Shown: one piece after another, positions 17,614 through 28,076 of the stretch
How the letters are laid out: every line of letters begins with the position of its first letter
Position numbering within the stretch: the first letter of the stretch is position 1
Origin: Wolbachia endosymbiont of Tyrophagus putrescentiae
GTDB lineage: Bacteria > Pseudomonadota > Alphaproteobacteria > Rickettsiales > Anaplasmataceae
Direction of reading: 5' to 3'
NCBI GenBank assembly: GCA_030441635.1
Contig: JAUEMM010000004.1
Coordinates: forward strand, 35,566-99,565
Length of the DNA: 64,000 nt
Translations under genes and position numbers: made by a program
Notes under the pieces: model-generated
Seen by the model: only the letters and a program-made list of their open reading frames with translations
The model's database searches: none
Told to the model about the DNA's origin: nothing

Positions 17614-18311
17614 TGAAGGAATTAAGAAGAGTCGGTTTATTGATGACAAACGTTGGTCATACCAGTATGTATTCTGTTTCTGGTCGTGTGCCTGTTACTT
17701 TGTTACACCTTGATGAAACTTATGTTGTTGATATAAAAGAGCAGGGTAAATGTGGTTATAATGCTGTTGTTTTAGGTGTAGGGAATTTAAAAAATGTGGC
17801 AAAACCTCAATTAGAGTATTTAAGAAAAAGAGGTATAAATAGTAAATGTAAATTGTACGAAAGTAAGTTAAGTGACTTGTCGGGAGTAGAGTGTGGCAAA
17901 AGGGTGAGTATTAATCATTTTGTAGTTGGTCAGTATCTTGATATTACAGGTTATTCTATAGGTAAAGGCTTTGCAGGTGTAATGAAGCGTCATAATTTTA
18001 GTGGTTTAAGAGCGTCTCATGGTGTGTCTATTGCTCATAGATCACAAGGTTCTACTGGTCAATGTCAGGATCCTGGTAAGGTATTTAAGGGCAAAAAGAT
18101 GGCTGGTCATTTAGGTAATAGTAAAGTTACTGTACAAAATATGAAAATTGTCTCTATTGATCACGAAAATAATATTATTGCTGTAAAAGGTAATAATATT
18201 CCTGGTTTTAAGGGTTCTTATGTTTTTGTTAGAGATGCGGTGAAAAAACCTTTACATAAGGATGCTTCTTTGCCTATAGGTTTGTTATTAGATGTTAATC
18301 TGGTAAGTTGA
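17610..18311 (+). CDS. rplC: 50S ribosomal protein L3
   Basis: Early-assembling large-subunit protein near the peptidyl transferase centre, 233 residues. The core RHNFSGLRASHGVSIAHRS-QGSTGQCQDPGKVFKGKKMAGH is diagnostic. Two consecutive ATG codons (17610 and 17613) are possible starts, with GAAGGAAGG just upstream. A longer Rickettsiales-type C-terminus is present. Confidence 0.97.
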   Translation: MMKELRRVGLLMTNVGHTSMYSVSGRVPVTLLHLDETYVVDIKEQGKCGYNAVVLGVGNLKNVAKPQLEYLRKRGINSKCKLYESKLSDLSGVECGKRVSINHFVVGQYLDITGYSIGKGFAGVMKRHNFSGLRASHGVSIAHRSQGSTGQCQDPGKVFKGKKMAGHLGNSKVTVQNMKIVSIDHENNIIAVKGNNIPGFKGSYVFVRDAVKKPLHKDASLPIGLLLDVNLVS

Positions 18312-18312
18312 A

Positions 18313-18927
18313 ATGGAATATAATTTAGTGAATTTATCCAATGATAATGTAGGTGCTGTTCAGCTTAATCCCTTGATATTTTCTGTTAAGCAAAAGTTGC
18401 ATATTTTACATGATGTGGTAAAGTGGCAGTTAGCTAAGAAAAGGGCTGGGACGCATAAAACAAAAGGTATCAGCGATGTTTCTGGTACTACAGCTAAGCC
18501 TTACAATCAAAAGCGTACTGGTAGAGCAAGACAGGGAAGCTTGCGATCCCCTCAATTTAAAGGTGGTGGTGTAATATTTGGTCCTGTTGTTAGGGGGCAT
18601 GATTACTCTCTTAATAAAAAGGTGCGTAAGCTTGGTTTGAAAATTGCTTTATCTTTAAAATATTTAAATAATCAGTTAGTTATTCTTGATAATTTAGATT
18701 CTGATATCAAAAAAACGTCTGAAATGTGCAAATGTATGGATAGTTTTAAATTTTCTTCTTTTCTTATAGTTGGTGAATATGGAGATAATTTATTACGTGC
18801 TGCTAATAATTTACATTACGTGGATTTAATTAAGCCTATTGGGTTGAATGTTTTTGACATATTAAACCACGAGTGTGTGATGTTAACTAGTGATGCTTTA
18901 AAATATCTCGAGGGTCGATTATTATGA
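18313..18927 (+). CDS. rplD: 50S ribosomal protein L4
   Basis: Exit-tunnel protein, 204 residues. The basic extended loop is recognisable (GTTAKPYNQKRTGRARQGSL, then RSPQFKGGGVIFGP). It sits in the S10 operon one base after rplC and overlaps rplW by four bases. In enterobacteria L4 autoregulates the operon through the leader; I see no equivalent leader structure before rpsJ, because tuf abuts it. Confidence 0.95.
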   Translation: MEYNLVNLSNDNVGAVQLNPLIFSVKQKLHILHDVVKWQLAKKRAGTHKTKGISDVSGTTAKPYNQKRTGRARQGSLRSPQFKGGGVIFGPVVRGHDYSLNKKVRKLGLKIALSLKYLNNQLVILDNLDSDIKKTSEMCKCMDSFKFSSFLIVGEYGDNLLRAANNLHYVDLIKPIGLNVFDILNHECVMLTSDALKYLEGRLL

Positions 18928-19211
18928 TAAAATATAATAATATAATAAAATCTTCTATAGTTACAGAAAAGACTTCTCTTTTACATGAAAAGTTTAATAA
19001 GTATTCTTTATATGTTGCTGTGGATGTAAATAAGCATCAGATAAAATTAGCGATAGAGTCTTTGTTTGGAGTGAAGATTGCTTCTATGAATGTTATGAGA
19101 GTAAAGCCTAAATCAAAGCGTTTTAGAGGTGTGCTTGGTTATAGAAAACAAAGAAAGAAAGTTTATTTTTCTTTAGTAGATGGTCAAAAATTAGATATAG
19201 TAGGTGTTTAG
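18924..19211 (+). CDS. rplW: 50S ribosomal protein L23
   Basis: Protein at the exit-tunnel rim, docking site for trigger factor and SRP, 95 residues. Family features are [11 protein letters not shown] at residues about 9-19, the ANKxxIKxAIExLF-like [18 protein letters not shown] and the basic KRFRG-RKQRKK loop. It overlaps rplD by four bases. Confidence 0.95.
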   Translation: MIKYNNIIKSSIVTEKTSLLHEKFNKYSLYVAVDVNKHQIKLAIESLFGVKIASMNVMRVKPKSKRFRGVLGYRKQRKKVYFSLVDGQKLDIVGV

Positions 19212-19212
19212 T

Positions 19213-20037
19213 ATGGGTATAAAATCTCTTAATCCTGTTACTCCTTCTTCCCGTGGGGTTGTTTTAGTTAGTAGAGTTGGGTTGTCAAAAGATAAACCAG
19301 TAAAATCTCTTGCGCATGGTAAGAAAGCTAGCGGAGGCAGAAATAATTATGGTAGAATTACCACTCGCCATAAAGGTGGTGGGCATAAGAAGAAGTATAG
19401 GGTTATAGATTTTAAGCGTGTTAGAAATGATCAAGGTCTGGTTGAAAAAATAGAGTATGATCCAAATAGAAGTGCTTTTTTAGCTTTGGTGTCATATAAG
19501 GAAGATAATACTAGATCTTATATATTAGCCCCGCAAGGCGTAAAGCCTGGTGATGTCATTGCAGCGGGTGATAATGCAGATATATTGCCAGGTAATTGCT
19601 TGTCATTAAAAAATATACCTGTTGGTTCTTTTGTACATAACGTAGAATTAAAGCCTGGTAGTGGTGCAGTGATTGCTCGAGCTGCTGGTTGTTATGCACA
19701 GGTTATTGGTCGTGATGGGGTATATGTTTTATTGCGGTTAAGATCCGGTCAGGTAAGGTTGATTCTTTCTTCTTGTAAAGCAACTATTGGGGTTGTTTCA
19801 AATCCTGATCATAAAAATAGAAAGTTGGGTAAAGCGGGAAGAAGTAGGTGGCTAGGAATTAGACCTACTGTACGTGGGGTTGCGATGAATCCAGTAGATC
19901 ATCCACATGGAGGTGGAGAAGGAAAAACTTCTGGTGGTCGTCATCCTGTAACTCCTTGGGGTGTTGCAACGAAAGGTAAAAAGACTCGTAAGAAAAATAA
20001 GTCTAGTAATAAGTATATCAAACAGTTAAAGGGTTAA
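19213..20037 (+). CDS. rplB: 50S ribosomal protein L2
   Basis: Large-subunit protein essential for subunit association and peptidyl transfer, 274 residues from ATG 19213. A GTG at 19204 would add MFS but breaks the family start M-G-I-K. Conserved motifs are [20 protein letters not shown] and [15 protein letters not shown], the latter with the histidine implicated in activity. Confidence 0.97.
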   Translation: MGIKSLNPVTPSSRGVVLVSRVGLSKDKPVKSLAHGKKASGGRNNYGRITTRHKGGGHKKKYRVIDFKRVRNDQGLVEKIEYDPNRSAFLALVSYKEDNTRSYILAPQGVKPGDVIAAGDNADILPGNCLSLKNIPVGSFVHNVELKPGSGAVIARAAGCYAQVIGRDGVYVLLRLRSGQVRLILSSCKATIGVVSNPDHKNRKLGKAGRSRWLGIRPTVRGVAMNPVDHPHGGGEGKTSGGRHPVTPWGVATKGKKTRKKNKSSNKYIKQLKG

Positions 20038-20040
20038 TTT

Positions 20041-20325
20041 ATGAGTAGATCTGCGTGGAAACCACCTTTTTGTCATTCTTCTATATTGAAAAGGGTGAGT
20101 AGCACTTTGAAAAAAGGTCTTGTTAATGTAGTTATAAAAACTCGTTCTAGATCTTCTGTAATTTTGCCTAATTGTTTAGGTTTAAAATTTGCTGTTTATA
20201 ATGGTAAAGATTATATACCTGTTAATGTAAATAATCAAAATATGGTAGGTCATAAATTTGGTGAATTTTCACCGACTCGTAAATTTAATGGCCATAGTGG
20301 TGATAAAAAGGCAACAAGAAGGTAG
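20041..20325 (+). CDS. rpsS: 30S ribosomal protein S19
   Basis: Small-subunit head protein, 94 residues. Family motifs are RSAWKPPF near the start, the [12 protein letters not shown] strand, and the C-terminal [19 protein letters not shown]. It sits three bases after rplB in the S10 operon. Confidence 0.97.
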   Translation: MSRSAWKPPFCHSSILKRVSSTLKKGLVNVVIKTRSRSSVILPNCLGLKFAVYNGKDYIPVNVNNQNMVGHKFGEFSPTRKFNGHSGDKKATRR

Positions 20326-20330
20326 TAGAT

Positions 20331-20681
20331 ATGAAAGGTAATATAATTGTTGGAGCTACTGCTAGAGTTCTAAAATCAACTCCTCGCAAATTGAGTTTAG
20401 TTGCTGATTTGGTACGCAATAAGGATATTGCTTTTGCAACAGTACAGTTAAGATTTTGCGAGAAGAAGGCTGCTGGTCTTATAAGTAAAGTATTGAATTC
20501 TGCGATTGCTAATGCTCAGTATAATTATGGATTAGATGTTGATAATTTATATATAAAAGAAGTTTTAATAGGAAAATCGTTTACTTTACGTCGGGTATAT
20601 CCAAAAGCTATGGGTAGAGCAAATAGAGTAAATAAGCGCTATAGTAATTTAACTATTAAGTTAGCGGAAAAAAGAGATTAA
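20331..20681 (+). CDS. rplV: 50S ribosomal protein L22
   Basis: Exit-tunnel constriction protein and target site of macrolide-resistance changes, 116 residues. It has the S-P-R/K-L helix start ([14 protein letters not shown]), the central [13 protein letters not shown], and the tunnel hairpin [21 protein letters not shown]. Confidence 0.97.
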   Translation: MKGNIIVGATARVLKSTPRKLSLVADLVRNKDIAFATVQLRFCEKKAAGLISKVLNSAIANAQYNYGLDVDNLYIKEVLIGKSFTLRRVYPKAMGRANRVNKRYSNLTIKLAEKRD

Positions 20682-20697
20682 TAAAGGAAATTGGAGT

Positions 20698-21318
20698 ATG
20701 GGACAAAAGGTTAATCCTGTAGGGTTTAGATTAAAGATAAAAGATAGACTTTGGAGTTCTATTTGGTACGCTGATAAAAACTATAAGCAGAAGTTGCATC
20801 AGGATTTGTATATTCGTAGCTATATAGCTAAGTCTTTTAAACATGCAGGTATTTCTAAAATAATTGTAGAGCGGAAAGTTGATTTAGTGTCTGTAACGAT
20901 ATACGCATCTAGACCTGGGGTAATAATAGGTAAGAAGGGTTTAGATATAGAAAGGATAAAACTAAAAGTTGCTGAAAAAGTGAATAGTAATGTGGAGCTG
21001 AATGTAGTTGAAGTTAAAAGATCTGAGGTAGATGCAGCTTTGATATCAAATAGTATTGCACAGCAGCTAGAAAAAAGAGTTTCGTTTAGAAGAGTGATGA
21101 AAAAAGCTATTCAGGGTTGTTTGAGGATGGGTGGCAAAGGTATTAAAGTCAGTTGCTCTGGTCGTCTAGGTGGAGCTGAAATTGCCCGTACTGAGTGGTA
21201 TAAAGAAGGAAGATTGCCTTTGCATACTTTGCGTGCTAATATAGATTATGCTTTTTGTGAAGCAAAAACTGTATATGGTATTATAGGAATTAAGGTTTGG
21301 GTTTATATTGGTGATTAA
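20698..21318 (+). CDS. rpsC: 30S ribosomal protein S3
   Basis: Protein at the mRNA entry channel with helicase-associated basic residues, 206 residues. It starts MGQKVNPVGFRL, has the KH motif region GVIIGKKGLDIERI and the C-terminal domain KGIKVSCSGRLGGAEIARTE-W. The C-terminal tail is short compared with E. coli (233 residues). Confidence 0.97.
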   Translation: MGQKVNPVGFRLKIKDRLWSSIWYADKNYKQKLHQDLYIRSYIAKSFKHAGISKIIVERKVDLVSVTIYASRPGVIIGKKGLDIERIKLKVAEKVNSNVELNVVEVKRSEVDAALISNSIAQQLEKRVSFRRVMKKAIQGCLRMGGKGIKVSCSGRLGGAEIARTEWYKEGRLPLHTLRANIDYAFCEAKTVYGIIGIKVWVYIGD

Positions 21319-21333
21319 TTTAGGTATATTGAG

Positions 21334-21744
21334 ATGTTTGTTCCAAAGAAAAGTAAATACAGGAAAGTATTTAAAGGGCGAATTAAAGGTAATACGAAGG
21401 GTGGTAGTGCTTTAGCTTTTGGTGATTATGGCTTGAAGGCTATGGAGTCGGGTAGGATACAATCAAAGCATATTGAAACTGCTAGGCGTGTAATAACAAG
21501 AACTTTAAAGCGTTCTGGTAAAGTATGGATAAGAATTTTTCCTGATACTCCTGTAAGTAAAAAGCCAGCAGATGTGCGTATGGGTAAAGGAAAAGGTAGT
21601 GTTGAATTTTGGGTATTTAAGGCTAAGCCTGGTAGGATTTTATTTGAAATTAGTGATGTTCCTATGCATTTAGCAAAATTAGCGCTGAATAAGGCAATAG
21701 CTAAGCTTCCTATTAAGTGTAAGTTTGTATCTAATCACGATTAA
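21334..21744 (+). CDS. rplP: 50S ribosomal protein L16
   Basis: Binds near the A-site tRNA elbow, 136 residues. Family motifs are [46 protein letters not shown] and [20 protein letters not shown]. It sits 15 bases after rpsC. Confidence 0.97.
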   Translation: MFVPKKSKYRKVFKGRIKGNTKGGSALAFGDYGLKAMESGRIQSKHIETARRVITRTLKRSGKVWIRIFPDTPVSKKPADVRMGKGKGSVEFWVFKAKPGRILFEISDVPMHLAKLALNKAIAKLPIKCKFVSNHD

Positions 21745-21755
21745 GCGAGGTTATA

Positions 21756-21962
21756 ATGGATATAGCAGAAATTAGAGTGAAATCTTTGCAAGAACTATGT
21801 GAGATTCTTATGAGTTTACGTAAGGAGTTTGTTAGTTTAGTTTTTCAAAAAAGGGTGGGCCAGTGTAGTAATTTTGCGCGTTTTAAATTAATAAAAAGGA
21901 GTATAGCTCGTATTATGACTGTGTTAAACGAAAGAAAAAGAGAGGAAAAGAAAAATGCCTAA
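21756..21962 (+). CDS. rpmC: 50S ribosomal protein L29
   Basis: Small helical exit-tunnel protein, 68 residues. It has the L-x-E-L-x-x-L-x-x-L-R-KE-x-x-x-L motif (LQELCEILMSLRKEFVSLVF) and the downstream K-R-S-I-A-R-I-x-T segment. The terminal eight bases overlap the rpsQ start. Confidence 0.93.
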   Translation: MDIAEIRVKSLQELCEILMSLRKEFVSLVFQKRVGQCSNFARFKLIKRSIARIMTVLNERKREEKKNA

Positions 21963-22185
21963 GAAAATTTTTTGTGGTACTGTGGTAAGTGCTAAATGTA
22001 AAAAAACTATAAAGGTTTCAGTATTACGGGTATATAAGCATGAATTGTATAAAAAGGTCATGAAGAGATATAAGAAGTACACTGTACACGATGAGAGTAA
22101 TAGTTGTAAAGAAGGGGATAGGGTTTTTATACAGGAACATAGACCTATTTCTGCTACTAAGAGATGGATTGTTGTAAATAGGTAA
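21955..22185 (+). CDS. rpsQ: 30S ribosomal protein S17
   Basis: Primary 16S-binding protein, 76 residues, OB fold. Family elements are GTVVSAKCKKTIKV, YKKYTVHDESNSCKEGD and the terminal EHRPISATKRWIVV. It is translationally coupled to rpmC by an eight-base overlap. Confidence 0.96.
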   Translation: MPKKIFCGTVVSAKCKKTIKVSVLRVYKHELYKKVMKRYKKYTVHDESNSCKEGDRVFIQEHRPISATKRWIVVNR

Positions 22186-22191
22186 AATTTT

Positions 22192-22551
22192 ATGATTCAG
22201 AAGAATACACTATTAGAAGTGGCTGATAATTCTGGTGCACGCCAGGTGCTTTGTATTGGTTTATTAGGTGGAAGAAAATCTGCATCTGTAGGTGATGTGG
22301 TTGTTGTGTCTACTAAATCCATTAATCCAAAAGGTAAAGTTGAAAAGGGTAAAGTGTATAGAGCAGTTATTGTTAGAACGAAAAGTCCTATTAAAAAATC
22401 TGATGGCTCTGTAATTCGTTTTTCTAGTAATGCTGTAGTTTTGATTAATAATCAAGGTGAACCACTTGGTACTAGGGTGTTTGGCCCGGTAAAGAAATTA
22501 CCATCTGGTTCTTTTATGAAAATAATGTCCTTAGCTGTTGAGGTTTTATAA
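22192..22551 (+). CDS. rplN: 50S ribosomal protein L14
   Basis: Subunit-interface protein, 119 residues, beginning [22 protein letters not shown], with the family motifs [15 protein letters not shown]-type [15 protein letters not shown] and the C-terminal [10 protein letters not shown]. Its TAA stop shares one base with the rplX ATG. Confidence 0.97.
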   Translation: MIQKNTLLEVADNSGARQVLCIGLLGGRKSASVGDVVVVSTKSINPKGKVEKGKVYRAVIVRTKSPIKKSDGSVIRFSSNAVVLINNQGEPLGTRVFGPVKKLPSGSFMKIMSLAVEVL

Positions 22552-22868
22552 TGAGTGCTAAAGTAAGAAGTGGTGATGATGTTATAGTTTTAATTGGTAG
22601 AGACAAGCAAAAAGTCGGTAAGGTTATTAAGGTTGTAACTTGTAGCGGTAAGAAGAAGGTAATAGTTTCTGGTGTCAATGTGTGTAAGAGACATACCAAG
22701 CAGAAGGCTGGTAAAGATGGTGGTATATTAAGTAAGGAATTAGCGATTGACGTCTCTAATGTTGCAATATTGGATCCTAAATATCGCACTCCAACCAGAG
22801 TAGGCTTTAAGTTTGTGGATGGCAAGAAGGTACGTTTTGCAAAAATTTCAGGGGAAATAATAGATTAA
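22551..22868 (+). CDS. rplX: 50S ribosomal protein L24
   Basis: Assembly initiator protein, 105 residues with an N-terminal KOW motif ([20 protein letters not shown]), the [10 protein letters not shown] segment, and PTRVGFK near the C-terminus. It overlaps the rplN stop by one base. Confidence 0.96.
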   Translation: MSAKVRSGDDVIVLIGRDKQKVGKVIKVVTCSGKKKVIVSGVNVCKRHTKQKAGKDGGILSKELAIDVSNVAILDPKYRTPTRVGFKFVDGKKVRFAKISGEIID

Positions 22869-22875
22869 GGTAAAT

Positions 22876-23409
22876 ATGTTTAAGGAATTATATAAAAATA
22901 ATATAATTAAGTCTTTGCAAAGTAAGTTTAATTATAGTAATATAATGCAAATACCTAAACTTATCAAAGTATGCATTAATATGGGTGTTGGTGAAGCTGC
23001 TTCAGATAGTAAGGTTATAAATGAGCCGTTTGAAAATTTGTTTTTAATTTCGGGTCAAAAGCCTGTACTAACTTATGCAAAGAAATCTATTTCGGGTTTT
23101 AAGATTAGAAAAGGTGCTGTTATTGGCTGTAAGGTGACGCTACGTAAAGATAAGATGTACGAGTTTCTAGAAAGGTTAGTTTATATTGCTTTGCCTCGAG
23201 AAAAAGATTTTAGAGGGTTTAGTACAAAGCAATTTGATGGTAATGGTAATTTTTCTTTTGGGGTAAAAGAGCATATTTCTTTTATGGAGATCAATTACGA
23301 TAAAGTGACAAAAGTTAGAGGGATGGATATTAATATTGTAACAACTGCAGCTAATGATAGTGAAGCAAAAGAATTGTTGCAGGCTTTTAAATTTCCTTTT
23401 TTTGATTAA
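22876..23409 (+). CDS. rplE: 50S ribosomal protein L5
   Basis: 5S rRNA-binding protein of the central protuberance, 177 residues. Conserved phrases are [20 protein letters not shown], the [20 protein letters not shown] loop, DFRGFS, and [17 protein letters not shown]. Confidence 0.97.
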   Translation: MFKELYKNNIIKSLQSKFNYSNIMQIPKLIKVCINMGVGEAASDSKVINEPFENLFLISGQKPVLTYAKKSISGFKIRKGAVIGCKVTLRKDKMYEFLERLVYIALPREKDFRGFSTKQFDGNGNFSFGVKEHISFMEINYDKVTKVRGMDINIVTTAANDSEAKELLQAFKFPFFD

Positions 23410-23424
23410 TTAGAGAAGAAAGAT

Positions 23425-23733
23425 ATGGCAAAAAAATCTATGATACAAAGAAATCTGCGTCGAGTAAGGTTATGCGATCAGTATAGGAAAAAGAGAGAGG
23501 AATTAAAATCTATTGTAAAAAATAAAAATTTACCACTTGCTGAAAGATTTGCAGCTCAAAGTAAATTAATTAAAAAATTGCCTCGTGACTCTTCAAAAGT
23601 TAGAATTAGAAATAGATGTGCTTTAACCGGAAGACCGAGGGGAGTGTATAGGAAGTTTGGTTTATGTAGAATTGTTTTACGTGATTTGTGTGCTTTTGGG
23701 CAAATTCCAGGAGTAACTAAGTCTAGTTGGTAG
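23425..23733 (+). CDS. rpsN: 30S ribosomal protein S14
   Basis: Long, zinc-independent S14, 102 residues, lacking the CxxC zinc pairs. It ends in the family tail [20 protein letters not shown] ... PGVTKSSW. Confidence 0.97.
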   Translation: MAKKSMIQRNLRRVRLCDQYRKKREELKSIVKNKNLPLAERFAAQSKLIKKLPRDSSKVRIRNRCALTGRPRGVYRKFGLCRIVLRDLCAFGQIPGVTKSSW

Positions 23734-23756
23734 TATTTAATAAAGGAGTATTGGTT

Positions 23757-24152
23757 GTGGCGTTATCTGATAGTATTGGTGATTTTTTAACAAGAATACG
23801 TAATGCTCAATTGGCGATGCATAGAACAACAAAGGTTTTGTTTTCTAGAATGAATTCCTCTATATTGGAAATTTTGAAGAATGAAGGTTATATTCTTGAT
23901 TATCAGAAGGAAATGGTAGAAAAGATACCTTGTTTTGTTGTCAAATTGAAGTATTATAACAAATTACCTGTTATTAATGATATAGTGAGAGTATCTAAGC
24001 CTGGTTGTCGGCACTATTCTAAATATCAGAATATTTGTAAATCATATAATGGTTTGGGAATTTCTATTATATCGACTTCTAGGGGAGTTATGACTGACTA
24101 TGATGCACATAAGTTGAAAGTTGGTGGAGAGGTTTTATGTCGTGTGTTTTAA
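23757..24152 (+). CDS. rpsH: 30S ribosomal protein S8
   Basis: Central-domain 16S-binding protein, 131 residues from GTG 23757. I choose this start because it gives the family N-terminus [17 protein letters not shown] and AAGGAG lies at 23743-23748, eight bases upstream; a TTG at 23727 would add ten unrelated residues and overlap rpsN. The C-terminus has the S8 signature [20 protein letters not shown]. Confidence 0.96.
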   Translation: MALSDSIGDFLTRIRNAQLAMHRTTKVLFSRMNSSILEILKNEGYILDYQKEMVEKIPCFVVKLKYYNKLPVINDIVRVSKPGCRHYSKYQNICKSYNGLGISIISTSRGVMTDYDAHKLKVGGEVLCRVF

Positions 24153-24168
24153 GGAATAGGAGAAATTT

Positions 24169-24696
24169 ATGTCTCGTATAGGTGCTGCACCCATTAATAT
24201 TCCTACTGGTATTTCAGTTGAGTGCAGTAATGATAAAGTGCTTATAAAGAGTGCTAAAACAGAGAAAGAGGTAATCCTTTCTCATGGTGTTGAGTGTAAA
24301 GTTATTGATAACCAGTTATTGCTTTCTGTAAGTCAGGGTAGTAAACCTATGTGGGGTACGTATAGGAGTAATATCAATAATGTTATTAGTGGTATGGCTA
24401 ATGACTTTTCTGTTGATCTTGAGATTAATGGTGTTGGATATAAAGCAGATTGTAATGACAAATACTTGACTTTGTATCTGGGGTATAGTCATAATGTGAA
24501 ATATAAAGTGCCGCAGGATATCCAAATTAAATGTGTTAAGCCTACTCACTTAGTGGTAAGTGGTGTGGATAGGCAAAAAGTGTATATGGTGGCGGCTGAT
24601 ATATGCAAAATTAGGAAATATGATCCTTATAAAGGTAAGGGAATTGTAATAAAAGGCAAATTTATGTTGCGTAAAGTTGTGAGTAAGAAAAAGTAA
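24169..24696 (+). CDS. rplF: 50S ribosomal protein L6
   Basis: Protein near the sarcin-ricin loop and L7/L12 stalk base, 175 residues. It begins SRIGAAPINIPTG, has the central LEINGVGYKA motif and the C-terminal signature RKYDPYKGKGIVIKGKF. Confidence 0.97.
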   Translation: MSRIGAAPINIPTGISVECSNDKVLIKSAKTEKEVILSHGVECKVIDNQLLLSVSQGSKPMWGTYRSNINNVISGMANDFSVDLEINGVGYKADCNDKYLTLYLGYSHNVKYKVPQDIQIKCVKPTHLVVSGVDRQKVYMVAADICKIRKYDPYKGKGIVIKGKFMLRKVVSKKK

Positions 24697-24701
24697 TTGT
24701 G

Positions 24702-25064
24702 ATGAGAAGGTTATATAATTTTTTAAGTAACTGTGAAAAAAGAAAGTTACGTAATAGAAAAAAGATTGGTAAATGCTTACGTATATCTATATTTAAGTCT
24801 AATAGGCATTTTTATGCTCAAGTCATTAATGATGAAAAGAGTGTAACTCTCGCTTCGGCTTCTACATTGGATCCTAAGGTTAAAGGTATTTGTCAAGGGC
24901 GTGTAAATGCTGAGTCTGTGAAGCAGGTTTCTTCTTTAATGGCTGAACGCTTATCTAATATGGATATAGATCAAGACTTGGTATTTGATCGCGGTCCTTA
25001 TAAATATACAGGTTTGGTTGCTCAGTTTGCTGAAGCTTTAAGAAGTGCTGGGTTTAAGTTTTAG
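24702..25064 (+). CDS. rplR: 50S ribosomal protein L18
   Basis: 5S rRNA-binding protein, 120 residues from ATG 24702; a GTG one codon upstream (24699) is an equally open alternative. Family motifs are [29 protein letters not shown] and [20 protein letters not shown]. Confidence 0.96.
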   Translation: MRRLYNFLSNCEKRKLRNRKKIGKCLRISIFKSNRHFYAQVINDEKSVTLASASTLDPKVKGICQGRVNAESVKQVSSLMAERLSNMDIDQDLVFDRGPYKYTGLVAQFAEALRSAGFKF

Positions 25065-25069
25065 AAGGT

Positions 25070-25582
25070 ATGGTTGTGAAGAATTTGCAAAGTAATAATG
25101 ATTTGTCGGAGCTTTTGGTTTCTGTACGTAGGGTAACAACTGTAACAAAGGGCGGGCGAAAATTTTCCTTTTCGGTTTTAGTTGTTATTGGTGATGAAAA
25201 GGGTAAAGTAGGTTGTGGAATAGGTAAGCATGCAGAGGTTTCTGAAGCAAGGGTTAAGGCTGTTAATGCTGCAAGAAAGTCAATGATTAAGGTATATTTA
25301 CGTGAAGGTAGGACTTTGCATCATGATATTAAAGCTAAGTTTTGTTCTGGGCAAGTAATTTTGCGAGCGGCAAAAGCAGGAACTGGTATTATTGCTGGTG
25401 GAGCAGTTAGATCTGTTTTTGAAGTGCTTGGCATCAAAGATGTAGTTGCAAAGTCTACTAGGTCTAATAATCCACATAATGTTATATGTGCAGTTTTTGC
25501 GGCTTTTAATAAGATGTTGTCTCCTCGTCAGATTGCGGGTAAGAGGGCAAAAAAAATCAGTGAGATAGTTGAAAGAAGGTAG
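25070..25582 (+). CDS. rpsE: 30S ribosomal protein S5
   Basis: Accuracy-related small-subunit protein, 170 residues. The double-stranded RNA-binding motif [20 protein letters not shown] and the loop [17 protein letters not shown] are clear, as is the C-terminal SNNPHNV. rpmD (L30), which normally follows, is absent: rplO starts three bases later. Confidence 0.97.
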   Translation: MVVKNLQSNNDLSELLVSVRRVTTVTKGGRKFSFSVLVVIGDEKGKVGCGIGKHAEVSEARVKAVNAARKSMIKVYLREGRTLHHDIKAKFCSGQVILRAAKAGTGIIAGGAVRSVFEVLGIKDVVAKSTRSNNPHNVICAVFAAFNKMLSPRQIAGKRAKKISEIVERR

Positions 25583-25585
25583 GAT

Positions 25586-26056
25586 ATGGGTAACGCTATA
25601 AAATTGAGCTCTATATTTACTAATTTATCTAAAAAAAAGAAACCTAAATTGTTAGGTAGGGGTATTGGTTGTGGTAAAGGTAAAACATCTGGTAGAGGTC
25701 ATAAGGGACAAAAAGCTAGGAGCGGATCTTCTGTTAATGGTTTTGAAGGTGGACAACAATCAATATATACTCGTTTGCCTAAAAGAGGTTTTAAGCCTAT
25801 ACGTAGGAATGTATATTCTATCATTAATGTTGGCGATATACAACGCTTAGTAGATACTGAAAAGATAGAGAAAGAGTGTGTTGTAGATAAGGAGTTGTTG
25901 CATAAGTTAGGTTTTATAAAATCTATAAAAGATAAGATAAAATTACTTAATAAGGGTGAATTAACTGAAAAGCTTGTATTTCGTATTGATTTCGCGTCGG
26001 AGGCTGCTAAAAAGTCAGTTACTTTGGTTGGTGGTAGTGTAGAGATACTATCATAG
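25586..26056 (+). CDS. rplO: 50S ribosomal protein L15
   Basis: Late-assembling large-subunit protein, 156 residues. It has the Gly-rich RNA-binding N-terminus GRGIGCGKGKTSGRGHKGQK, then FEGGQQSIYTRLPKRGF and a C-terminal SVTLVGGSVEIL. It follows rpsE directly and precedes secY by three bases. Confidence 0.97.
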   Translation: MGNAIKLSSIFTNLSKKKKPKLLGRGIGCGKGKTSGRGHKGQKARSGSSVNGFEGGQQSIYTRLPKRGFKPIRRNVYSIINVGDIQRLVDTEKIEKECVVDKELLHKLGFIKSIKDKIKLLNKGELTEKLVFRIDFASEAAKKSVTLVGGSVEILS

Positions 26057-26059
26057 ATT

Positions 26060-27379
26060 ATGGATAATAAATCTTTATTTAATACTACATTATTTGCTAC
26101 TGGTGATTTGCTGAGGCGTGTCCTTTTTACGCTTATAGCTTTGATTTGTTACCGTTTGGGTACGTATATTCCCATTCCTGGAATTAACCTTGATATAATT
26201 AATGATATCTTTCCTAAAGATAATGCTGGTGTTTTTGGGGTGTTTAATTTGTTTTCTGGGGGTGCATTGGCTAGAATGACGATTTTAGCTTTGAATGTTA
26301 TGCCATATATAGTTGCGTCTATAGCCGTACAATTATTATCTTCTGCTATTAAAGGGATCAGTGAAGTTAAGAATGAAGGAGAACTGGGGCGTAGGAGGAT
26401 GAATTCTTATATACGCTGTATGACCATAGTGCTTTGCGTGTTTCAATCAATACCAATTTTAATTGGGCTAGAAGGAATGAATAAAGAGGGTGCTCTGGTT
26501 GTTATTCAGCCCGGCATGATGTTTCGGATTGTAGGAGTGTTTAGCCTTCTAGGTGGAACTATGTTTTTAATTTGGCTGGGAGAAAGAATTAGTGCTAATG
26601 GTATAGGTAATGGTATCTCATTAATTATCTTTACAGGTATAATATCAGAATTGCATAATGCTTTATCTTCTTTGTTGACGTTAAATAAAAATGGTAGTGT
26701 GTCGCTGCTTGTTATTTTGTGTGTTTTAATGTTATTCTTTGCATTACTTTTTTTAGTGATTTTTTTTGAATCTTCCTATAGAAAGGTTGTTGTTCAATAT
26801 CCGAAAAAGCAATTTAAAAGGTCACATAATGATGGTTTTTCTTATATTCCTTTGAAGATTAATTTATCTGGTGTAATACCAACTATTTTTGCAAATGCGC
26901 TTTTATTAACACCTGTTTCAATTGCCAATTTTTATAAAGGTCATGCTCTTTCTGATTTTATCTTAAATTACTTTATGGCAAATAAAGTGATATATATAAT
27001 ATCATATCTAGCTTTGGTGGTGTTTTTCAACTTCTTTTATACTAATTTTATATTTAACCCGCAGGAAAATGCTGATTTTCTTAAAAAAAATGAAGGATTT
27101 ATCCCTGGTAGAAGGCCTGGAAAGCACACTGCTGATTATTTGAGTGGAATAGTATTTAAGTTGACATTTATTGGTTCTGCGTATTTAGCGGTATTATGTG
27201 TCATGCCTGAGATTATGAGATATCACTATGATATACCCTTTATTTTTGGTGGGACAAGTTTATTAATAATAGTAAATGTTGTAACCGATACTATTACTCA
27301 AATACAATCTTATGCTTTTTCCAATAAATATGATAATTGGATTAAGAAGTATGAGTCTAGGACAAGGAAAGTAAAATGA
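26060..27379 (+). CDS. secY: Preprotein translocase subunit SecY
   Basis: Central channel of the Sec translocon, 439 residues with ten membrane helices. The plug and first-loop signature [13 protein letters not shown] (residues about 30-42) and the [20 protein letters not shown] segment are conserved; the cytoplasmic loop [10 protein letters not shown]-like stretch and the late [13 protein letters not shown] motif are present. It overlaps adk by four bases. It exports the signal-peptide proteins noted elsewhere in this window. Confidence 0.97.
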   Translation: MDNKSLFNTTLFATGDLLRRVLFTLIALICYRLGTYIPIPGINLDIINDIFPKDNAGVFGVFNLFSGGALARMTILALNVMPYIVASIAVQLLSSAIKGISEVKNEGELGRRRMNSYIRCMTIVLCVFQSIPILIGLEGMNKEGALVVIQPGMMFRIVGVFSLLGGTMFLIWLGERISANGIGNGISLIIFTGIISELHNALSSLLTLNKNGSVSLLVILCVLMLFFALLFLVIFFESSYRKVVVQYPKKQFKRSHNDGFSYIPLKINLSGVIPTIFANALLLTPVSIANFYKGHALSDFILNYFMANKVIYIISYLALVVFFNFFYTNFIFNPQENADFLKKNEGFIPGRRPGKHTADYLSGIVFKLTFIGSAYLAVLCVMPEIMRYHYDIPFIFGGTSLLIIVNVVTDTITQIQSYAFSNKYDNWIKKYESRTRKVK

Positions 27380-28017
27380 TCGTGGTAATTTTTGGTCCTC
27401 CTGGCTCTGGAAAAGGAACTCAATCGAATATTTTAATGGAAAAATATGATTTACAATTAATTTCGGTAGGTGATTTGCTACGGAGCATTATATTGAGTGA
27501 AAGTGATTTAGGTAAAAGAATAAAGGATATTGTTGAATCTGGTAATTTAATTCAAGATAATATTATATGTGAGTTGCTGTATAGTGAAATCATATCAATG
27601 GGTGATAATTTGTTATTAGATGGCTTTCCTAGAAATTTAAATCAGGCACATTTTTTGTCTCAAGTTCTAAAGGAGAGATATGGTAAAGATATAGATTATG
27701 CTATAGAACTGCAGGTTGATGATGATATTGTGATCAATAGGTTACAAAATCGTTTCATATGCTTAGATTGTGGGAGCATATCGTCATTTGCAAATGTAGA
27801 TGATGCTGTATGTGCTAAGTGTAATAGTGTAAGGTTAGAGAAAAGAGTTGATGATGTTAATATGTCTGCAATTCAAAAAAGAATAAGTGAGTACCATATT
27901 CAAATGAAAGGTTTGCGTGAGTATTATAAGGATAAGTTATTGTCTATTAATGCTAGCCTTAGTATTGATAGAGTGACAGAAGAAATTGAAGCTAAAATTT
28001 CTTGTAATTTGATTTGA
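27376..28017 (+). CDS. adk: Adenylate kinase
   Basis: Interconverts ATP + AMP and 2 ADP, 213 residues. The P-loop is [10 protein letters not shown] (residues 7-16), with [12 protein letters not shown] for the AMP site. The LID domain carries four cysteines, C129, C132, C146 and C149, arranged CxxC...CxxC, the zinc-binding type of LID. It overlaps the secY stop by four bases. Confidence 0.97.
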   Translation: MIVVIFGPPGSGKGTQSNILMEKYDLQLISVGDLLRSIILSESDLGKRIKDIVESGNLIQDNIICELLYSEIISMGDNLLLDGFPRNLNQAHFLSQVLKERYGKDIDYAIELQVDDDIVINRLQNRFICLDCGSISSFANVDDAVCAKCNSVRLEKRVDDVNMSAIQKRISEYHIQMKGLREYYKDKLLSINASLSIDRVTEEIEAKISCNLI

Positions 28018-28041
28018 CTGTTGGTTGTTTTGTGGTATAAA
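28014..28041 (+). promoter_or_regulatory. Strong candidate promoter for rpsM-rpsK-rpoA-rplQ and beyond
   Basis: TTGACT at 28014-28019 and TATAAA at 28036-28041, 16-base spacer, with an extended -10 TG at 28033-28034. It overlaps the adk stop and lies 35 bases before rpsM, in the only sizeable gap (59 bases) of the ribosomal cluster. Confidence 0.6.
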
Positions 28042-28076
28042 TTAAGAGTTATTATTGATAAGATATCGAGGTATTA

